Source of the DNA: Natronorubrum tibetense GA33
GTDB taxonomy: Archaea; Halobacteriota; Halobacteria; Halobacteriales; Natrialbaceae
DNA: 64,000 bases
NCBI RefSeq assembly: GCF_000383975.1
Contig: NZ_KB913017.1
Span: 2,779,527 to 2,843,526, forward strand
Direction: 5' to 3'
Positions within the stretch are counted from its first letter, which is position 1, and each line of letters opens with the position of its first letter. The position numbers were made by a program, and so were the translations under genes. The notes under the pieces are model-generated. The model was given only the letters and a program-made list of their open reading frames with translations, was not told where the DNA came from and made no database searches. Shown in pieces: positions 8,332 to 17,901 of the stretch.

Positions 8332-11300
8332 TGGACCATTCGTTTGGCGAATCGATGGGTTCTACCACCTCGCGTCCGTATACGAGACGAATGGCTCCCG
8401 AAGGGACCGCCGACGACGCGCGAGTACTCGCCGTCGGATTCGACGCCGAGCACGCGGGAACGGCCACGGGCTGGTGGACGGACCGAACGGAAACCACGAC
8501 CGAGAGTATCGGCGACATCGAGACGGTTTCGAGCATAGCCGCGGCTCTCGAGGCGCTCGAGGAACGCCCCGTTGACTGCGTCCTGACCGCTCAGACGCTG
8601 TCGGACGGGAACGGAATCGATCTCGTCGAGCGGATTCGCGAGCGCGATCCCGATCTGCCGATCGTCTACGCCGCACGTGACGGTGACGAATTGCTCGCCG
8701 CCGAGGCCGTCGCGGCGGGGGCGACGGAGTACGTCCCGAGCGAGTGGTCCGGAACGGCTCTCACAGCGGCGCTCGAGCGGGCAATCGAACGGGGGACGGA
8801 TCGACGTAACTGTCGGGCGCGAGCGCGCCAGTTCGGCGCGGTGTTCGACGACCCGGGGACGTACGCGTGGGTGTTGGACCCCGACGGCAGCGTTCGACGG
8901 GCCAACGAGCCCGCACTCGAGGCGATCGATGTCCCCGAGGCCGACGTGCGCGGACGGCCGTTTCCGGAACTGGTGTGGTGGCAGCGTGTCGAAGCCGGGC
9001 CGACGAGACTCCGGAGTGCGGTCGAACGAGCGGCGAACGGAACGGTCGTCCATCGGGAGGTGGAGATCCACGTCGGCGATGTGAACGGGCTCAGTGACGA
9101 GTCGGCCGGGAACGACGACGGCTCAGAGCCGCAACCGCGAACCCTCGAGGTGACGGTTCGTCCGGTTCGAGACGATTCGGATACCGTCGTCTCGCTGCTC
9201 GCGCAGGCGAGCGATGTCACCGAACGCGCCGAACTCGAACAAGAGCTACGCGAGTCCGAGGAACTGCACCGCGTGACGCTGAACAATATGACCGACACGA
9301 TCCTCATCACGAACGACGCGGGCGAGTTTACCTACGTCTGCCCGAACGTCCACTTCATCTTCGGGTACGACGACGACGCGATCCACGAGATGGGGACGAT
9401 CGACGAACTGCTCGGCCCGGAGCTGTACGACCGCGAGGATCTCGAGGCCGAGGGCGTGCTGACGAACATCGAGTGTACGGCGACCGATCGGGCCGGTCGG
9501 GAACACACGCTGTTAGTCAACGTCCGTGAGGTCTCGATTCAGGACGGGACGATCCTCTACAGCTGTCGGGACGTGACGAAACGCAAGCGCCGCGAGGAGG
9601 CGTTGACGGCGCTCCACCGTACGGCACGGGAACTCCTCTACGCCGAGAGCGAGCGCGAGATCGCCGACATCGTCGTCGGCGACGCGACCGACGTCCTCGA
9701 CCTCGAGGCCAGCGGCGCGTACTTGTTCGATAGGGACGAGAACGTCCTCGAGCCGGTCGCCTCGTCTCCAGGTCTGAATCGACTCAACGGCCCGCTCGCG
9801 CCGCGACGAGCGAATGCCGACAGCATCTCGGGACGAGTCTTCGTCGAGGGCGACGCCGAGTTCTTCGCGGACGTCGCCGATTCGGCGGCGCTGGCGAACC
9901 CGGCGACCGACATCAGGAGCGCGGGCGTCGTCCCGCTGGGCGATCACGGTGTCTTCCTCGTCGGCTCATCCGAGATCGACGCCTTCGACGACGTCACACG
10001 CGAACTGACCGACCTGCTCGCGGCGACGGCCGAAGCGGCCCTCGATCGCGTCGCGCGGGAGCGAACCCTCCGCGAACGCGACCGGGAACTCCAGCGACAG
10101 AACCGCAAACTCACCAGGCTCGACCGGGTGAACGAGATTATCCGTGAGATAGACGTGGCGCTGGTTCGGGCCGAGACCCGCGAGGAGATCGAGGCGGCCG
10201 TCTGCGAGCGACTCACCTCGGCCGATCGCTTCTCGTTCGCCTGGATCGGCACCACTGACGTCGCGGACGAGCGACTCGAGGCGAACACCCACGGTGGCAC
10301 GGGCCGCGGACGGGACTACCTCGACAGCGTCTCGCTCTCGCTGGCGGACGCAACCGAGCCCGCGGCCCGGACGGCGGCCACCCGCGAGGTGACGGTGGTC
10401 TCGAACGTCGTCGACCGGCTTCGTGACGAGCCGTGGCGCTCCGAAGCGCTGTCGCGGGAGTACCAGTCCGTCGCCGGCGTCCCGCTGGCGTACGACGAGT
10501 TTATTTACGGCGTGTTGACCGTCTACGCCGACCAACCCGACGCGTTCGACGAGGTGACGCGCACGGTACTCGCGGAACTCGGCGAGACGATCGCCTCCGC
10601 TATCGCCGCCGTCGAACGGAAACAGGCGCTGTTGACCGACTCTCGGACCCGTCTCGAGTTCGATGTCCGCGACGAGAGCTTCGTCTTTTCTCGACTCGCC
10701 CGTCGGGCCGACTGCACGCTCTCGTTCGACGGTGGCGTTCGGCTACACGAGGACGGCGCGTCGGTGTTTACGACCGTCGAGGGCGGCTCCCCGCAGGCCG
10801 TCGTGGACGCAGCCGCCGATCTCGTCGCCGTCGAAGGCGTACAGGTTATCGATGGCGGTGATGTCGACGCTGGCGATCACCGTGACAGCGACCACGAGGG
10901 CGACGGCGGCGACGACACCCATCGCAACGGTGCTGCAGAGATCGCGAGCGGAACGGTGCTCATCGAACTCTCGCCGCCGTTTCTGGCGCTGCAACTTGCG
11001 GATCACGGCGTCGTGTTGCGCAGCGTCGAGGCGACACCAACGGAGACCCGCGTCGTCGTCGACGTGCCGCGGACAGTCGACCCGGGCGGCAGCGTGGATG
11101 TCGTCTCGAGCGCATTCGCAGACGTCGACTTGCACGCCAAACGGAGCGTCGACCGGACGACGACACGCGATCTCCGGACGGAACTCCTCGAGCGCCTCAC
11201 GGAGCGACAGCTCGAGGTCGTCCAACTGGCGTACTACGGCGGCTACTTCACCTCGCCCCGGGAGCGCTCGGGTGAGGACGTTGCCGATACGCTGGGTATC

Positions 11301-11408
11301 TCGCCGGCCGCGTTCTACCGTCATATCCGGACCGTTCAGCGCAAACTCTTCACGATCCTGTTCGACGAGATCGGTCTTCCGGCAAATACTGTGGCAGTGG
11401 TTGAATAG
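8331..11408 (+). CDS. Bat-type (bacterio-opsin activator-like) PAS/GAF regulator
   Basis: About 1025 residues from the ATG at 8331; ATGs at 8355 and 8391 are alternatives, the latter right before conserved sequence. Domains in order: a response-regulator-like domain (about 20-150; VDCVLTAQTLSDGNGIDLVERI), a first PAS (about 165-300), a second PAS (about 310-420; ITNDAGEFTYVCPNVHFIFGY), a GAF domain (about 425-580), a second GAF (about 600-760; FAWIGTTDV), a bacterioopsin-activator domain, and a C-terminal HTH_10 (LTERQLEVVQLAYYGGYF ... ISPAAFYRHIRTVQRKL). There is no histidine-kinase domain, so it likely couples a cytosolic signal directly to DNA binding. The overlap with the YihY gene is the only context clue. 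Confidence 0.9.
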   Translation: MDHSFGESMGSTTSRPYTRRMAPEGTADDARVLAVGFDAEHAGTATGWWTDRTETTTESIGDIETVSSIAAALEALEERPVDCVLTAQTLSDGNGIDLVERIRERDPDLPIVYAARDGDELLAAEAVAAGATEYVPSEWSGTALTAALERAIERGTDRRNCRARARQFGAVFDDPGTYAWVLDPDGSVRRANEPALEAIDVPEADVRGRPFPELVWWQRVEAGPTRLRSAVERAANGTVVHREVEIHVGDVNGLSDESAGNDDGSEPQPRTLEVTVRPVRDDSDTVVSLLAQASDVTERAELEQELRESEELHRVTLNNMTDTILITNDAGEFTYVCPNVHFIFGYDDDAIHEMGTIDELLGPELYDREDLEAEGVLTNIECTATDRAGREHTLLVNVREVSIQDGTILYSCRDVTKRKRREEALTALHRTARELLYAESEREIADIVVGDATDVLDLEASGAYLFDRDENVLEPVASSPGLNRLNGPLAPRRANADSISGRVFVEGDAEFFADVADSAALANPATDIRSAGVVPLGDHGVFLVGSSEIDAFDDVTRELTDLLAATAEAALDRVARERTLRERDRELQRQNRKLTRLDRVNEIIREIDVALVRAETREEIEAAVCERLTSADRFSFAWIGTTDVADERLEANTHGGTGRGRDYLDSVSLSLADATEPAARTAATREVTVVSNVVDRLRDEPWRSEALSREYQSVAGVPLAYDEFIYGVLTVYADQPDAFDEVTRTVLAELGETIASAIAAVERKQALLTDSRTRLEFDVRDESFVFSRLARRADCTLSFDGGVRLHEDGASVFTTVEGGSPQAVVDAAADLVAVEGVQVIDGGDVDAGDHRDSDHEGDGGDDTHRNGAAEIASGTVLIELSPPFLALQLADHGVVLRSVEATPTETRVVVDVPRTVDPGGSVDVVSSAFADVDLHAKRSVDRTTTRDLRTELLERLTERQLEVVQLAYYGGYFTSPRERSGEDVADTLGISPAAFYRHIRTVQRKLFTILFDEIGLPANTVAVVE

Positions 11409-11499
11409 TGAACCCTACAATTTCGCCGACGCTAGTTATCTGACGAATATGCCTTTCCTAATATCCCTATTATTCCTAAGTACAATATCCGCCTCTCCC

Positions 11500-11640
11500 A
11501 TGAAAGACGTCCAGTTCAACCCCGACGATGTATCGAGCTACGAGTGTTTCGATTGCGGAACCGTCGTCCGCGCGACGACGGCCGCCTGCTGTCCCGACTG
11601 CGGCGCCGATATGCGCAATCGTCGAACACCGATCGAGTAA
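11500..11640 (+). CDS. Rubrerythrin-like zinc-ribbon protein, 46 aa
   Basis: ATG 11500 to TAA 11640. The sequence MKDVQFNPDDVSSYECFDCG ... CCPDCGADMRNR matches the small haloarchaeal 'rubrerythrin-like domain' proteins: two CxxC knuckles (C16/C19 and C31/C34 approximately) forming one metal site, and a conserved 'MRNRxTPxE' tail. The start lies just 15 bases before the glutamate dehydrogenase gene region, suggesting a common transcript. AT-rich sequence 25 to 50 bases upstream fits a promoter. Confidence 0.8.
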   Translation: MKDVQFNPDDVSSYECFDCGTVVRATTAACCPDCGADMRNRRTPIE

Positions 11641-11655
11641 TCCAGTTTTGATCTC

Positions 11656-12972
11656 ATGGCATCACACCAACAGTCCGCAGTGTCTACCGAGGAGCAGCAG
11701 GCGACCGAGACGGCCGAACCCGAAACCGCACTCGAGACCGCACGCAGACAACTCGAGCGCGCCGCGGCCCACCTCGAGATCGATGATTCCGTCTTAGAGC
11801 GCCTCGAACACCCGGCGAAGGTTTCGGAAGTGAGCGTCCCGCTCGAGCGCGACGATGGCGAGGTAGAGGTCTTCACCGGCTATCGCGCTCAGCACGACAG
11901 TGTCCGCGGCCCCTACAAGGGCGGACTGCGCTACCACCCCGAGGTCACGCGCGACGAGTGCGTCGGCCTCTCGATGTGGATGACCTGGAAGTGCGCCGTC
12001 ATGGACCTCCCCTTCGGCGGCGCGAAGGGTGGCGTCGTCGTCAACCCCAAATCGCTGAGTGACGGCGAGAAGGAGCGACTCACGCGCCGGTTCACGCAGG
12101 AAATCCGGTCGGTCATCGGTCCGACGACGGACATCCCCGCACCTGACATGGGAACCGATCCCGAGACGATGGCCTGGATCATGGACGCTTACAGTATGCA
12201 GGAAGGGGAGACTATCCCCGGCGTCGTCACCGGCAAACCGCCCGTCGTCGGCGGCTCTTACGGCCGCGAGGAAGCACCAGGTCGCAGCGTCGCCATCGTT
12301 ACGCGCGAGACCTGCGACTACTACGACTACCCGCTCTCCGATACGACGGTGGCCGTCCAGGGCTTCGGGAGCGTCGGCGCGAACGCCGCCCGCCTGCTCG
12401 AGGAGTGGGGCGCGACCATCGTCGCCGTCAGCGACGTCAACAGCGCGATCTACGACGCCGACGGGATCGACGTCGGGGCGATCCCCTCCCACGACGAGGA
12501 GCCGGAGGCGGTTACCGCGTACGCGACCGAGACCCCCGACATCACCCGGATATCGAACGAAGCGCTGCTCGAACTCGACGTTGATGTTCTCGTCCCCGCC
12601 GCTGTCGGCAACGTTCTCACCGCGGACAACGCCGCCGATGTCGCGGCCGACATCGTCGTCGAAGGCGCGAACGGTCCGACGACGTTCGCCGCCGCCGCCA
12701 TCCTTGAGGAGCGCGGCGTCCACGTGATCCCCGATATCCTCGCCAACGCGGGCGGGGTGACGGTGAGCTATTTCGAGTGGCTCCAGGACATCAACCGCCG
12801 GAAGTGGAGCCTCGAGCGCGTCCACGAGGAACTCGAATCCGAGATGGTCGGCGCTTGGTCGGCCGTTCGAGACGAGGTCGAGTCGAAGAACGTGACCTGG
12901 CGCGACGCCGCCTACGTCGTCGCGCTGTCGCGGGTCGCCGAGGCCCACGAGATGCGTGGACTCTGGCCCTGA
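11656..12972 (+). CDS. gdhB: Glutamate dehydrogenase (Glu/Leu/Phe/Val family)
   Basis: 438 residues. The family catalytic core is visible: [11 protein letters not shown] (substrate lysine), [11 protein letters not shown] (catalytic lysine), then the Rossmann motif [17 protein letters not shown] (about 235-250), and [14 protein letters not shown] near 370. Haloarchaea carry several paralogues; length and the extended Gln/Glu-rich N terminus fit the GdhB-type proteins. The reaction is reversible deamination of glutamate to 2-oxoglutarate; NAD or NADP preference cannot be decided from sequence by eye. Confidence 0.92.
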   Translation: MASHQQSAVSTEEQQATETAEPETALETARRQLERAAAHLEIDDSVLERLEHPAKVSEVSVPLERDDGEVEVFTGYRAQHDSVRGPYKGGLRYHPEVTRDECVGLSMWMTWKCAVMDLPFGGAKGGVVVNPKSLSDGEKERLTRRFTQEIRSVIGPTTDIPAPDMGTDPETMAWIMDAYSMQEGETIPGVVTGKPPVVGGSYGREEAPGRSVAIVTRETCDYYDYPLSDTTVAVQGFGSVGANAARLLEEWGATIVAVSDVNSAIYDADGIDVGAIPSHDEEPEAVTAYATETPDITRISNEALLELDVDVLVPAAVGNVLTADNAADVAADIVVEGANGPTTFAAAAILEERGVHVIPDILANAGGVTVSYFEWLQDINRRKWSLERVHEELESEMVGAWSAVRDEVESKNVTWRDAAYVVALSRVAEAHEMRGLWP

Positions 12973-13005
12973 TTGGGGCTCCAACTCGAGACCCCCCATG
13001 GGGAA

Positions 13006-13635
13006 CTAACCGTTCCGCTCGAGGTACTCGAGGGCCTCCGCGTCAGTCACCTGCCCGAACCTCCGGTAGCACTGCCCGACCGCGCGGAACGACTGGGGCT
13101 GCTCGAGTGCGATCACGTCGTCGGCTTCGGCCTCGAGGTCCTCGAGACCGCGCGGCGAGCCGACCGGAACGGCGAGCGTGACGTGTTCGGCACCGGACTC
13201 ACGAATCTGCCGGAGGCAGGCCCTCGCGGTCGCACCCGTTGCGACGCCGTCGTCGACGACCACCACGCGTTTCCCCTCGAGATCGGGTAGTCCGGAGGTC
13301 TCGCGATAGCGATCCGCCTTCTGGCTAGCGTTGTTCGCCTCCGACGCCCGTACCTCCTCGAGGTAGTCGTCCGAGACGCCGAGTCGATCGATGAGGTCCT
13401 CGTTGTACCAGACGCTGCCGTCGCTGGCGACCGCTCCGAGCGCCAGCTCGGGATTCTTTGGCGCACCCATCTTCCGGGCGACAACCACGTCGAGGTCGGC
13501 GTCCAGCGCGTCCGCAACCGGCCGGGCGACGGGGAGCGCACCGCGTGGAATTCCGAGCACGATATCGGCCTCGAGGCCGCGGGTCTCGAGTTCGGCGGCG
13601 AGTCGATTGCCGGCACCGGTTCTGTCGTCGAACAT
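13006..13635 (-). CDS. Phosphoribosyltransferase family protein
   Basis: About 209 residues starting MFDDRTGAGNRLAAEL at 13635; an in-frame ATG at 13656 would add seven residues. The PRPP-binding loop is VVVVDDGVATGATARACL (about 120-140) and the N-terminal part reads ADIVLGIPRGALPVARPVA. This is the standalone 'predicted phosphoribosyltransferase' family, not PyrE, Apt or Hpt. The substrate is unknown. The gene is convergent with gdhB, whose 3' end is only about 30 bases away. Confidence 0.88.
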   Translation of the reverse strand: MFDDRTGAGNRLAAELETRGLEADIVLGIPRGALPVARPVADALDADLDVVVARKMGAPKNPELALGAVASDGSVWYNEDLIDRLGVSDDYLEEVRASEANNASQKADRYRETSGLPDLEGKRVVVVDDGVATGATARACLRQIRESGAEHVTLAVPVGSPRGLEDLEAEADDVIALEQPQSFRAVGQCYRRFGQVTDAEALEYLERNG

Positions 13636-13874
13636 ATGCCGAAGTATGGCGGCCACCCACTATGGCTTGTCGTGGCACACGACGGGGTTCGAACTTGAAC
13701 CGATCCGCGGTCGGATGTGATCGGCCATGTTCGGTGGCGCAGACTCTCGCGTGCTCAAGCGATTCTGCACAGATCAGTCCGCCGGGGTGTGTATTCGGTC
13801 GTTTCGTACAGCGTCCCAAAGCGACCAGAACACGCCTGCCGAACGGCTACCCGTCGCCGTTCGGGAATGGATGT

Positions 13875-14198
13875 ATGGGACGTCTTCAGCGGACGCTATC
13901 GAATATCTCCGAGGAGACCGGCGCCGTCGTGACGCTGACCGGGAACGTCGACGAGATCGTCGCCGACGGCGAACGCGAGCGCAACGAGACGGGGACCTCG
14001 GCGCTGACGGTCGCCGGAACGGGCGACACGATGGCCGGAATCACCGCCTCGCTGCTCGGGCAGGGAATGGATCGCGGCGACGCGGCGGAGCTTGGCGCGT
14101 GGATCCTCGGCAAGAGCGGGGAATTGGCGACGGCCGAGTACGGCCCAGGCGTCCTCGCGACCGATGTGATCGACCGGATCCCGGACACGATCCGCTGA
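13875..14198 (+). pseudogene. 3' fragment of NAD(P)H-hydrate dehydratase gene
   Basis: The 107-residue frame from the ATG at 13875 reads EETGAVVTLTGNVDEIVADG ... GTSALTVAGTGDTMAGITASLL ... GAWILGKSGELATAEYGPG. This is the C-terminal end of the ADP-dependent NAD(P)H-hydrate dehydratase domain (NnrD/YjeF C-terminal), including the GTGDxxAGI catalytic/nucleotide motif. The family domain is about 270 residues and in archaea is usually fused to an epimerase domain (total about 480), so most of the gene is missing. Sequence just upstream does not resemble the family. It is probably inactive unless expressed as a short paralogue. Confidence 0.75.
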
Positions 14199-14258
14199 GT
14201 TGTACCCCCTACTGGGACGGGAAACCATTACTTTTCGCGCGTCGTCACGTATACTGAA

Positions 14259-14933
14259 ATGTCCGAACAGCGCTCTCGATCCGCGGCGACGACGCACGGC
14301 GAGATCTCCCACCCCGTCTTCGCCGCGGTCTACGATCTGTGTCCGGAACCGGCGGTAGTCGAGGCCGAGCGAGCGTACCTCGCGCGCGACCTCTCGGGTC
14401 GGGTGCTCGAACTCGGCTGTGGCACCGGCGATATGTTCCCGTTCGCCGTCGACGCCGCCGCGGACGACCTCGAGTACCACGCGATCGAACCGGATCCACA
14501 CATGCGCAAACGGGCAGCAAACGCTGCTCGTGAGACCGGTCTCGCTGTCGACCTCCGAGACGCGCGGGCCGAATCGCTGCCCTACCCCGACGAGAGCTTC
14601 GACATCGTCCTCGCCGGCGTCGTCTTCTGTACGATACAGGATCCGGACGCGGCGCTCGAGGAGGTCGTCCGGGTGTTGAAACCGGGCGGCGAGTTCCGCT
14701 TTCTCGAGCACGTCCACGCCGACGGCTGGCGCGGGACCGGCCAGGAACTGCTCGATCCGCTTTGGAAGCGCGGGGCCGGCGGCTGTCATCTCACCCGCGA
14801 GACCGTCGCGCGGTTCGTCAGCCACGACGGGCTCGCCGTCGAGGAGATAGACCGGCTCGATATCGGCGTCTTCCCGGCGACGCCGATTGTCCGGGGAACG
14901 TTGCGCCGCCGGCAGAGCGGCGTTCTCGGATAG
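14259..14933 (+). CDS. Class I SAM-dependent methyltransferase
   Basis: 224 residues with motif I VLELGCGTGDMFPF (about 46-60), an acidic motif II (YHAIEPDPHMRKRA), and post-motif 'LPYPDESFDIVLAGVVFCTIQDPDAALEEVVRVLKPGGEFRFLEHV', which is the Methyltransf_11/UbiE-like pattern. The C terminus contains WxR-type repeats near RGTLRRRQ. The substrate cannot be inferred. A TATA-like element lies before the start. Confidence 0.85.
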   Translation: MSEQRSRSAATTHGEISHPVFAAVYDLCPEPAVVEAERAYLARDLSGRVLELGCGTGDMFPFAVDAAADDLEYHAIEPDPHMRKRAANAARETGLAVDLRDARAESLPYPDESFDIVLAGVVFCTIQDPDAALEEVVRVLKPGGEFRFLEHVHADGWRGTGQELLDPLWKRGAGGCHLTRETVARFVSHDGLAVEEIDRLDIGVFPATPIVRGTLRRRQSGVLG

Positions 14934-15059
14934 GGGCTCTGATTCGGTGTTCTCGAAGGGGGCCGGGCTCGAGAGCGGGCACTCGCTTCGCCGTCGAAAT
15001 TACCGAACCCGGAGTCTGCAGGTGGAACCGTTTCCCGCGAGTCCGCACAAGAGCAGTGT

Positions 15060-15338
15060 ATGTCCGAACCAGATCGAGAGCCAACGGAGACGACCACAAC
15101 CTCCAAGCAAGAGGCCGAAGAGGAGGGGCAGTGGATGGCCCGGAACTGGATCGGGATCGCCGTCGTCTCGATCTTCTCGCTGCTGTTGATCATGCTCGCG
15201 GCGATGCAGTTTACCGGTCTCATCGATATCTTCGCACCGATCGCAGAGACCGAAGGTCAGCAGTGGGGCGTGTTCTTCGTCCTCGCGCTGATCGTCATCA
15301 TCGTCGGCGGCTGGAGCTGGAAAGCGATTATGAGCTGA
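15060..15338 (+). CDS. Small two-helix membrane protein
   Basis: 92 residues: a charged N-terminal 30 residues rich in Thr/Glu, then two hydrophobic helices, WIGIAVVSIFSLLLIMLAAM (about 30-50) and WGVFFVLALIVIIVGGWSW (about 69-87). The protein resembles unnamed haloarchaeal membrane proteins; no functional motif is visible. Confidence 0.7.
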   Translation: MSEPDREPTETTTTSKQEAEEEGQWMARNWIGIAVVSIFSLLLIMLAAMQFTGLIDIFAPIAETEGQQWGVFFVLALIVIIVGGWSWKAIMS

Positions 15339-15457
15339 ACAGGTGCGATTCGCTCGTCGTCGACGAACCAACCCGCTATCGTCCCACGGTGTGGCTCGAG
15401 CCGATCCCCGTTTTCCGATCGATTACTGACCCCGAGCCACGGCACCGCCCGCGGGAG

Positions 15458-16294
15458 TCACCGTTCGGTCGCCTCGAGGACCTCCCGATTCCGGATCCAG
15501 CCGTCGGCGCCAAACTTCCGGTCGGCGAGCTCATGGGCAGCCTCGAGCTCGCCCTCGCGCCATCCCGATTCGTCGGCGTCGCACCATTCCCCGAGCGCCG
15601 TCGCGAGCGTGTCGACGGCCTCCTCGCGGTCGATCCCCGCTTCCTCACGGATGCTCGTCACCCGATCGGTGAACGTCTCGCGCTCGAGATCCGTGTCGAA
15701 GACGCCGACGTGGTGGGCGGGCTCGAGGTCGTAACTGATCGAGCCGTGCTGGATGACGACATTGCGCTGGCGGTACTGGGCGTTGCCGCTGATCTTCTTT
15801 GCGTCCGCCCCCTCCCCCGCCGGTGCGACGACATCGTGGGCCGGGTTGATATCCCGGAGGTAGCAGGAGGGCTGGTAGATCGACGACTGTTCGGCGCCCG
15901 CGAAGTCGGCGTCGACACCCATGCGCTGGAGTCCCTCGAGCACGGGCTGGCAGAACAGGTCGTAACAGTCCATCAGGTTCCCGGGCACCTCGTCGGCCGG
16001 CGCGACGATCGTGTAGGAGATGTCGGCGTTGCGATCGTGGTAGATGCCGCCGCCGCCGGTCTGGCGGCGCGTAACGCCGATTCCTTCGCGCTCGCAGTAG
16101 TCCCAGTCGACCGTCTCGGGGTCCTGGCGGTACCCCAGCGATAACGTACTCGGCTCCCACGAGTAGACGCGGACGGTTCGCAGGTCGTCCTCGAGTGCCG
16201 TCCGCGCGGCGATTTCCTCGACGGCCATCTGTACGTCGCCAGCACGAGGGTCGTCTCGAATCAGCCGCCACTCCTGATCGGCGAGGTCGCTCAT
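15458..16294 (-). CDS. Lipoate-protein ligase A-like protein (BPL/LplA family)
   Basis: 278 residues starting MSDLADQEWRLIRDDPRAGD at 16294. Motifs of the biotin/lipoate ligase fold are clear: an RVYSWEPSTLSLGYRQ segment (about 40-55), the signature VTRRQTGGGGIYHD (about 72-85), and the lysine motif DAKKISGNAQYRQRNVVIQHGSI (about 165-190). It may attach lipoate or octanoate to 2-oxoacid dehydrogenase E2 or GcvH; an E1 component gene lies about 4.5 kb away (20820-22928). The exact role is inferred from family. Confidence 0.85.
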   Translation of the reverse strand: MSDLADQEWRLIRDDPRAGDVQMAVEEIAARTALEDDLRTVRVYSWEPSTLSLGYRQDPETVDWDYCEREGIGVTRRQTGGGGIYHDRNADISYTIVAPADEVPGNLMDCYDLFCQPVLEGLQRMGVDADFAGAEQSSIYQPSCYLRDINPAHDVVAPAGEGADAKKISGNAQYRQRNVVIQHGSISYDLEPAHHVGVFDTDLERETFTDRVTSIREEAGIDREEAVDTLATALGEWCDADESGWREGELEAAHELADRKFGADGWIRNREVLEATER

Positions 16295-16411
16295 ACCCGT
16301 TCGGTCATCCGCAACCGAGTTAGTGATTGCGACCCGACGAGCGAACCGACTACGCACCCGATTCGTCTCGATGTCGATCAGACCGGAAACGCAGTGCAGT
16401 ATCGACAGCCG

Positions 16412-16870
16412 TTACGGACTCGGACGAGGCATCGCTTCGATCTCCTCGATCTCACCCGTCTTCTGCACTCGTTCGTACTGTCGCGTCCACGCGTCCTCGG
16501 GGAAGAGATCGTTCCGGTCGAACAGCTCCCGCGCCGCCTCGCTTACGCGGTAGAACTTGTACGGATAGCCTCGAACTCGCGTTCCGGGTTCGACCTCGAG
16601 TTCCTCCAGGACCCCGACTTCCTGCAGCGTCTTGAGGTGGCGGCGAATTGCATCCGCCTCGAGGCTGGGATTCATGTAGTCCAGTTCCTTGACGCTCGGC
16701 GCGCCCTTCGGGTGACCAACGATATCCGCGAGGAGGTTCGCACGAGTCCTATCCGTCGATTTCTGGAGGGCAAGCCACGTGTCGAACCCGTCCGTGGGCC
16801 CTCGCTCACCGCCGTCGGTTGGTTGGGTCGTTTCCGGGTGCATATCGGACACTACGGTGGCATCTCTCAT
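16412..16870 (-). CDS. Winged-helix regulator (DUF7342-like, ArsR-type fold)
   Basis: About 152 residues from ATG 16870, or 143 from ATG 16843 (MHPETTQ). A winged helix-turn-helix is visible: RANLLADIVGHPKGAPSVKELDY followed by AIRRHLKTLQEVGVLEEL and a wing around RVRGYPYKFYRVSEAAREL. This is a haloarchaeal transcription-regulator family that commonly sits next to a second conserved gene. Here it is divergent from the gene at 16969, with about 98 bases between the starts, so it may control both promoters. Confidence 0.75.
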   Translation of the reverse strand: MRDATVVSDMHPETTQPTDGGERGPTDGFDTWLALQKSTDRTRANLLADIVGHPKGAPSVKELDYMNPSLEADAIRRHLKTLQEVGVLEELEVEPGTRVRGYPYKFYRVSEAARELFDRNDLFPEDAWTRQYERVQKTGEIEEIEAMPRPSP

Positions 16871-16968
16871 AAACACTCGGTCGATAGAATCAACTGTTTC
16901 ACTAACCGTTCCCGAAATGTTCCATCGAACAGTACCTATATTAGTTGTCCGACTGATTATGAAATAGC

Positions 16969-17580
16969 GTGACGAATAGCGAAGACCCCCCGCGAGACGA
17001 ACCGATCGATTCGTACCTCGACGGCGTCGATTCCGACGAACTCGTCGACGACGATCAGTTACAGCCGACACCCGAACAGCACGAACAGTTGAAAAACGGG
17101 TTACACGGAGATCGGTTCACGGCGATCAAACGTTCGGAACGACGGTATCTGGTAATCGGGCGTGGCGGTGACGACGGTCCTGGAAAGCGGCGGACCGAGG
17201 TCTGTACACTCCTCGACGAACGGCGGGCAGCGGCTGCGTTTCGGCTCGAGGACTTCGGCTTCACGGGCGAGGAACTCGAACTGTGGGCTCCCGCCTTCGA
17301 CATCCTCTCCGAGATGGCGACCCACATCGTCGGGGTCCTCGAGGACTACAACGGCGGGCACGTCTGGGAACTCGGGTATCTGTACCGGTACCAAACTCGT
17401 ATTCGGGACGCGCTCTGGCTGCTAAAGCGAATCTACGATACCGAGGCGGAAACGCGAGAGCGCTACGATAACGGTATGGCTGCCTCCCATCTGGCAGCAC
17501 TCGAGGAAGCTGCCGGTGGCCGAGTCCTCGAGTGGGAAGTTCCTGCTGACCTCCCGGATGCAGTCGGATCGATTCCGTGA
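16969..17580 (+). CDS. Conserved haloarchaeal protein of unknown function, partner of divergent regulator
   Basis: 203 residues from a GTG start at 16969. The first 40 residues are acidic and probably flexible. The rest is a compact alpha-rich domain with conserved-looking segments RYLVIGRGG, EVCTLLDERRAAAAFRLE, ATHIVGVLEDYNGGHVWELGYLYRYQTRIRDALWLL and a likely coiled stretch ending LEEAAGGRVLEWEVP. I do not recognise the family. The divergent pairing with a winged-helix gene suggests the two act together, for example as a two-gene regulatory or toxin-antitoxin-like module, but no toxin motif is visible. Confidence 0.65.
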   Translation: MTNSEDPPRDEPIDSYLDGVDSDELVDDDQLQPTPEQHEQLKNGLHGDRFTAIKRSERRYLVIGRGGDDGPGKRRTEVCTLLDERRAAAAFRLEDFGFTGEELELWAPAFDILSEMATHIVGVLEDYNGGHVWELGYLYRYQTRIRDALWLLKRIYDTEAETRERYDNGMAASHLAALEEAAGGRVLEWEVPADLPDAVGSIP

Positions 17581-17901
17581 GTAGGCGAGACCACTTGTCT
17601 GACCCGTTGTGATAGCGCTAGAGCTGAACTCGGCAATGATCCTGTAGCTCGCACCAGTGAAGAGATACCGCTCGTAGCGTGAGTTCCGCCGACCGGAATG
17701 CGGTTTGATATCGCAAAATACGATTTATCTTGGCGGCAGTGACGATACGACGCATGGCCTGAACAGCAGGTAGAACTGGATGAAAGGCCGAGAACGGCCG
17801 ATCGAACGACGGTCGAAGACGAACGTTCTCGGGCAGACCGATCACGACAGTGCAATCCGCACGTCACGACGTTTTTACGTACACGCCGGCTACCACGCGC
17901 T
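17581..17901. other. Intergenic region without recognisable gene
   Basis: This 321-base stretch precedes rio2. Open frames in it are short and lack family resemblance. An AT-rich box around 17716-17732 (ATATCGCAAAATACGATTTA) could be a promoter, but it is about 170 bases from the rio2 start. Confidence 0.35.

Noticed and set aside
13458-13874. Long open frame upstream of the dehydratase fragment
   Set aside because: It is antisense to the phosphoribosyltransferase gene, and its residues show no family resemblance; open frames are common on the opposite strand in GC-rich DNA.
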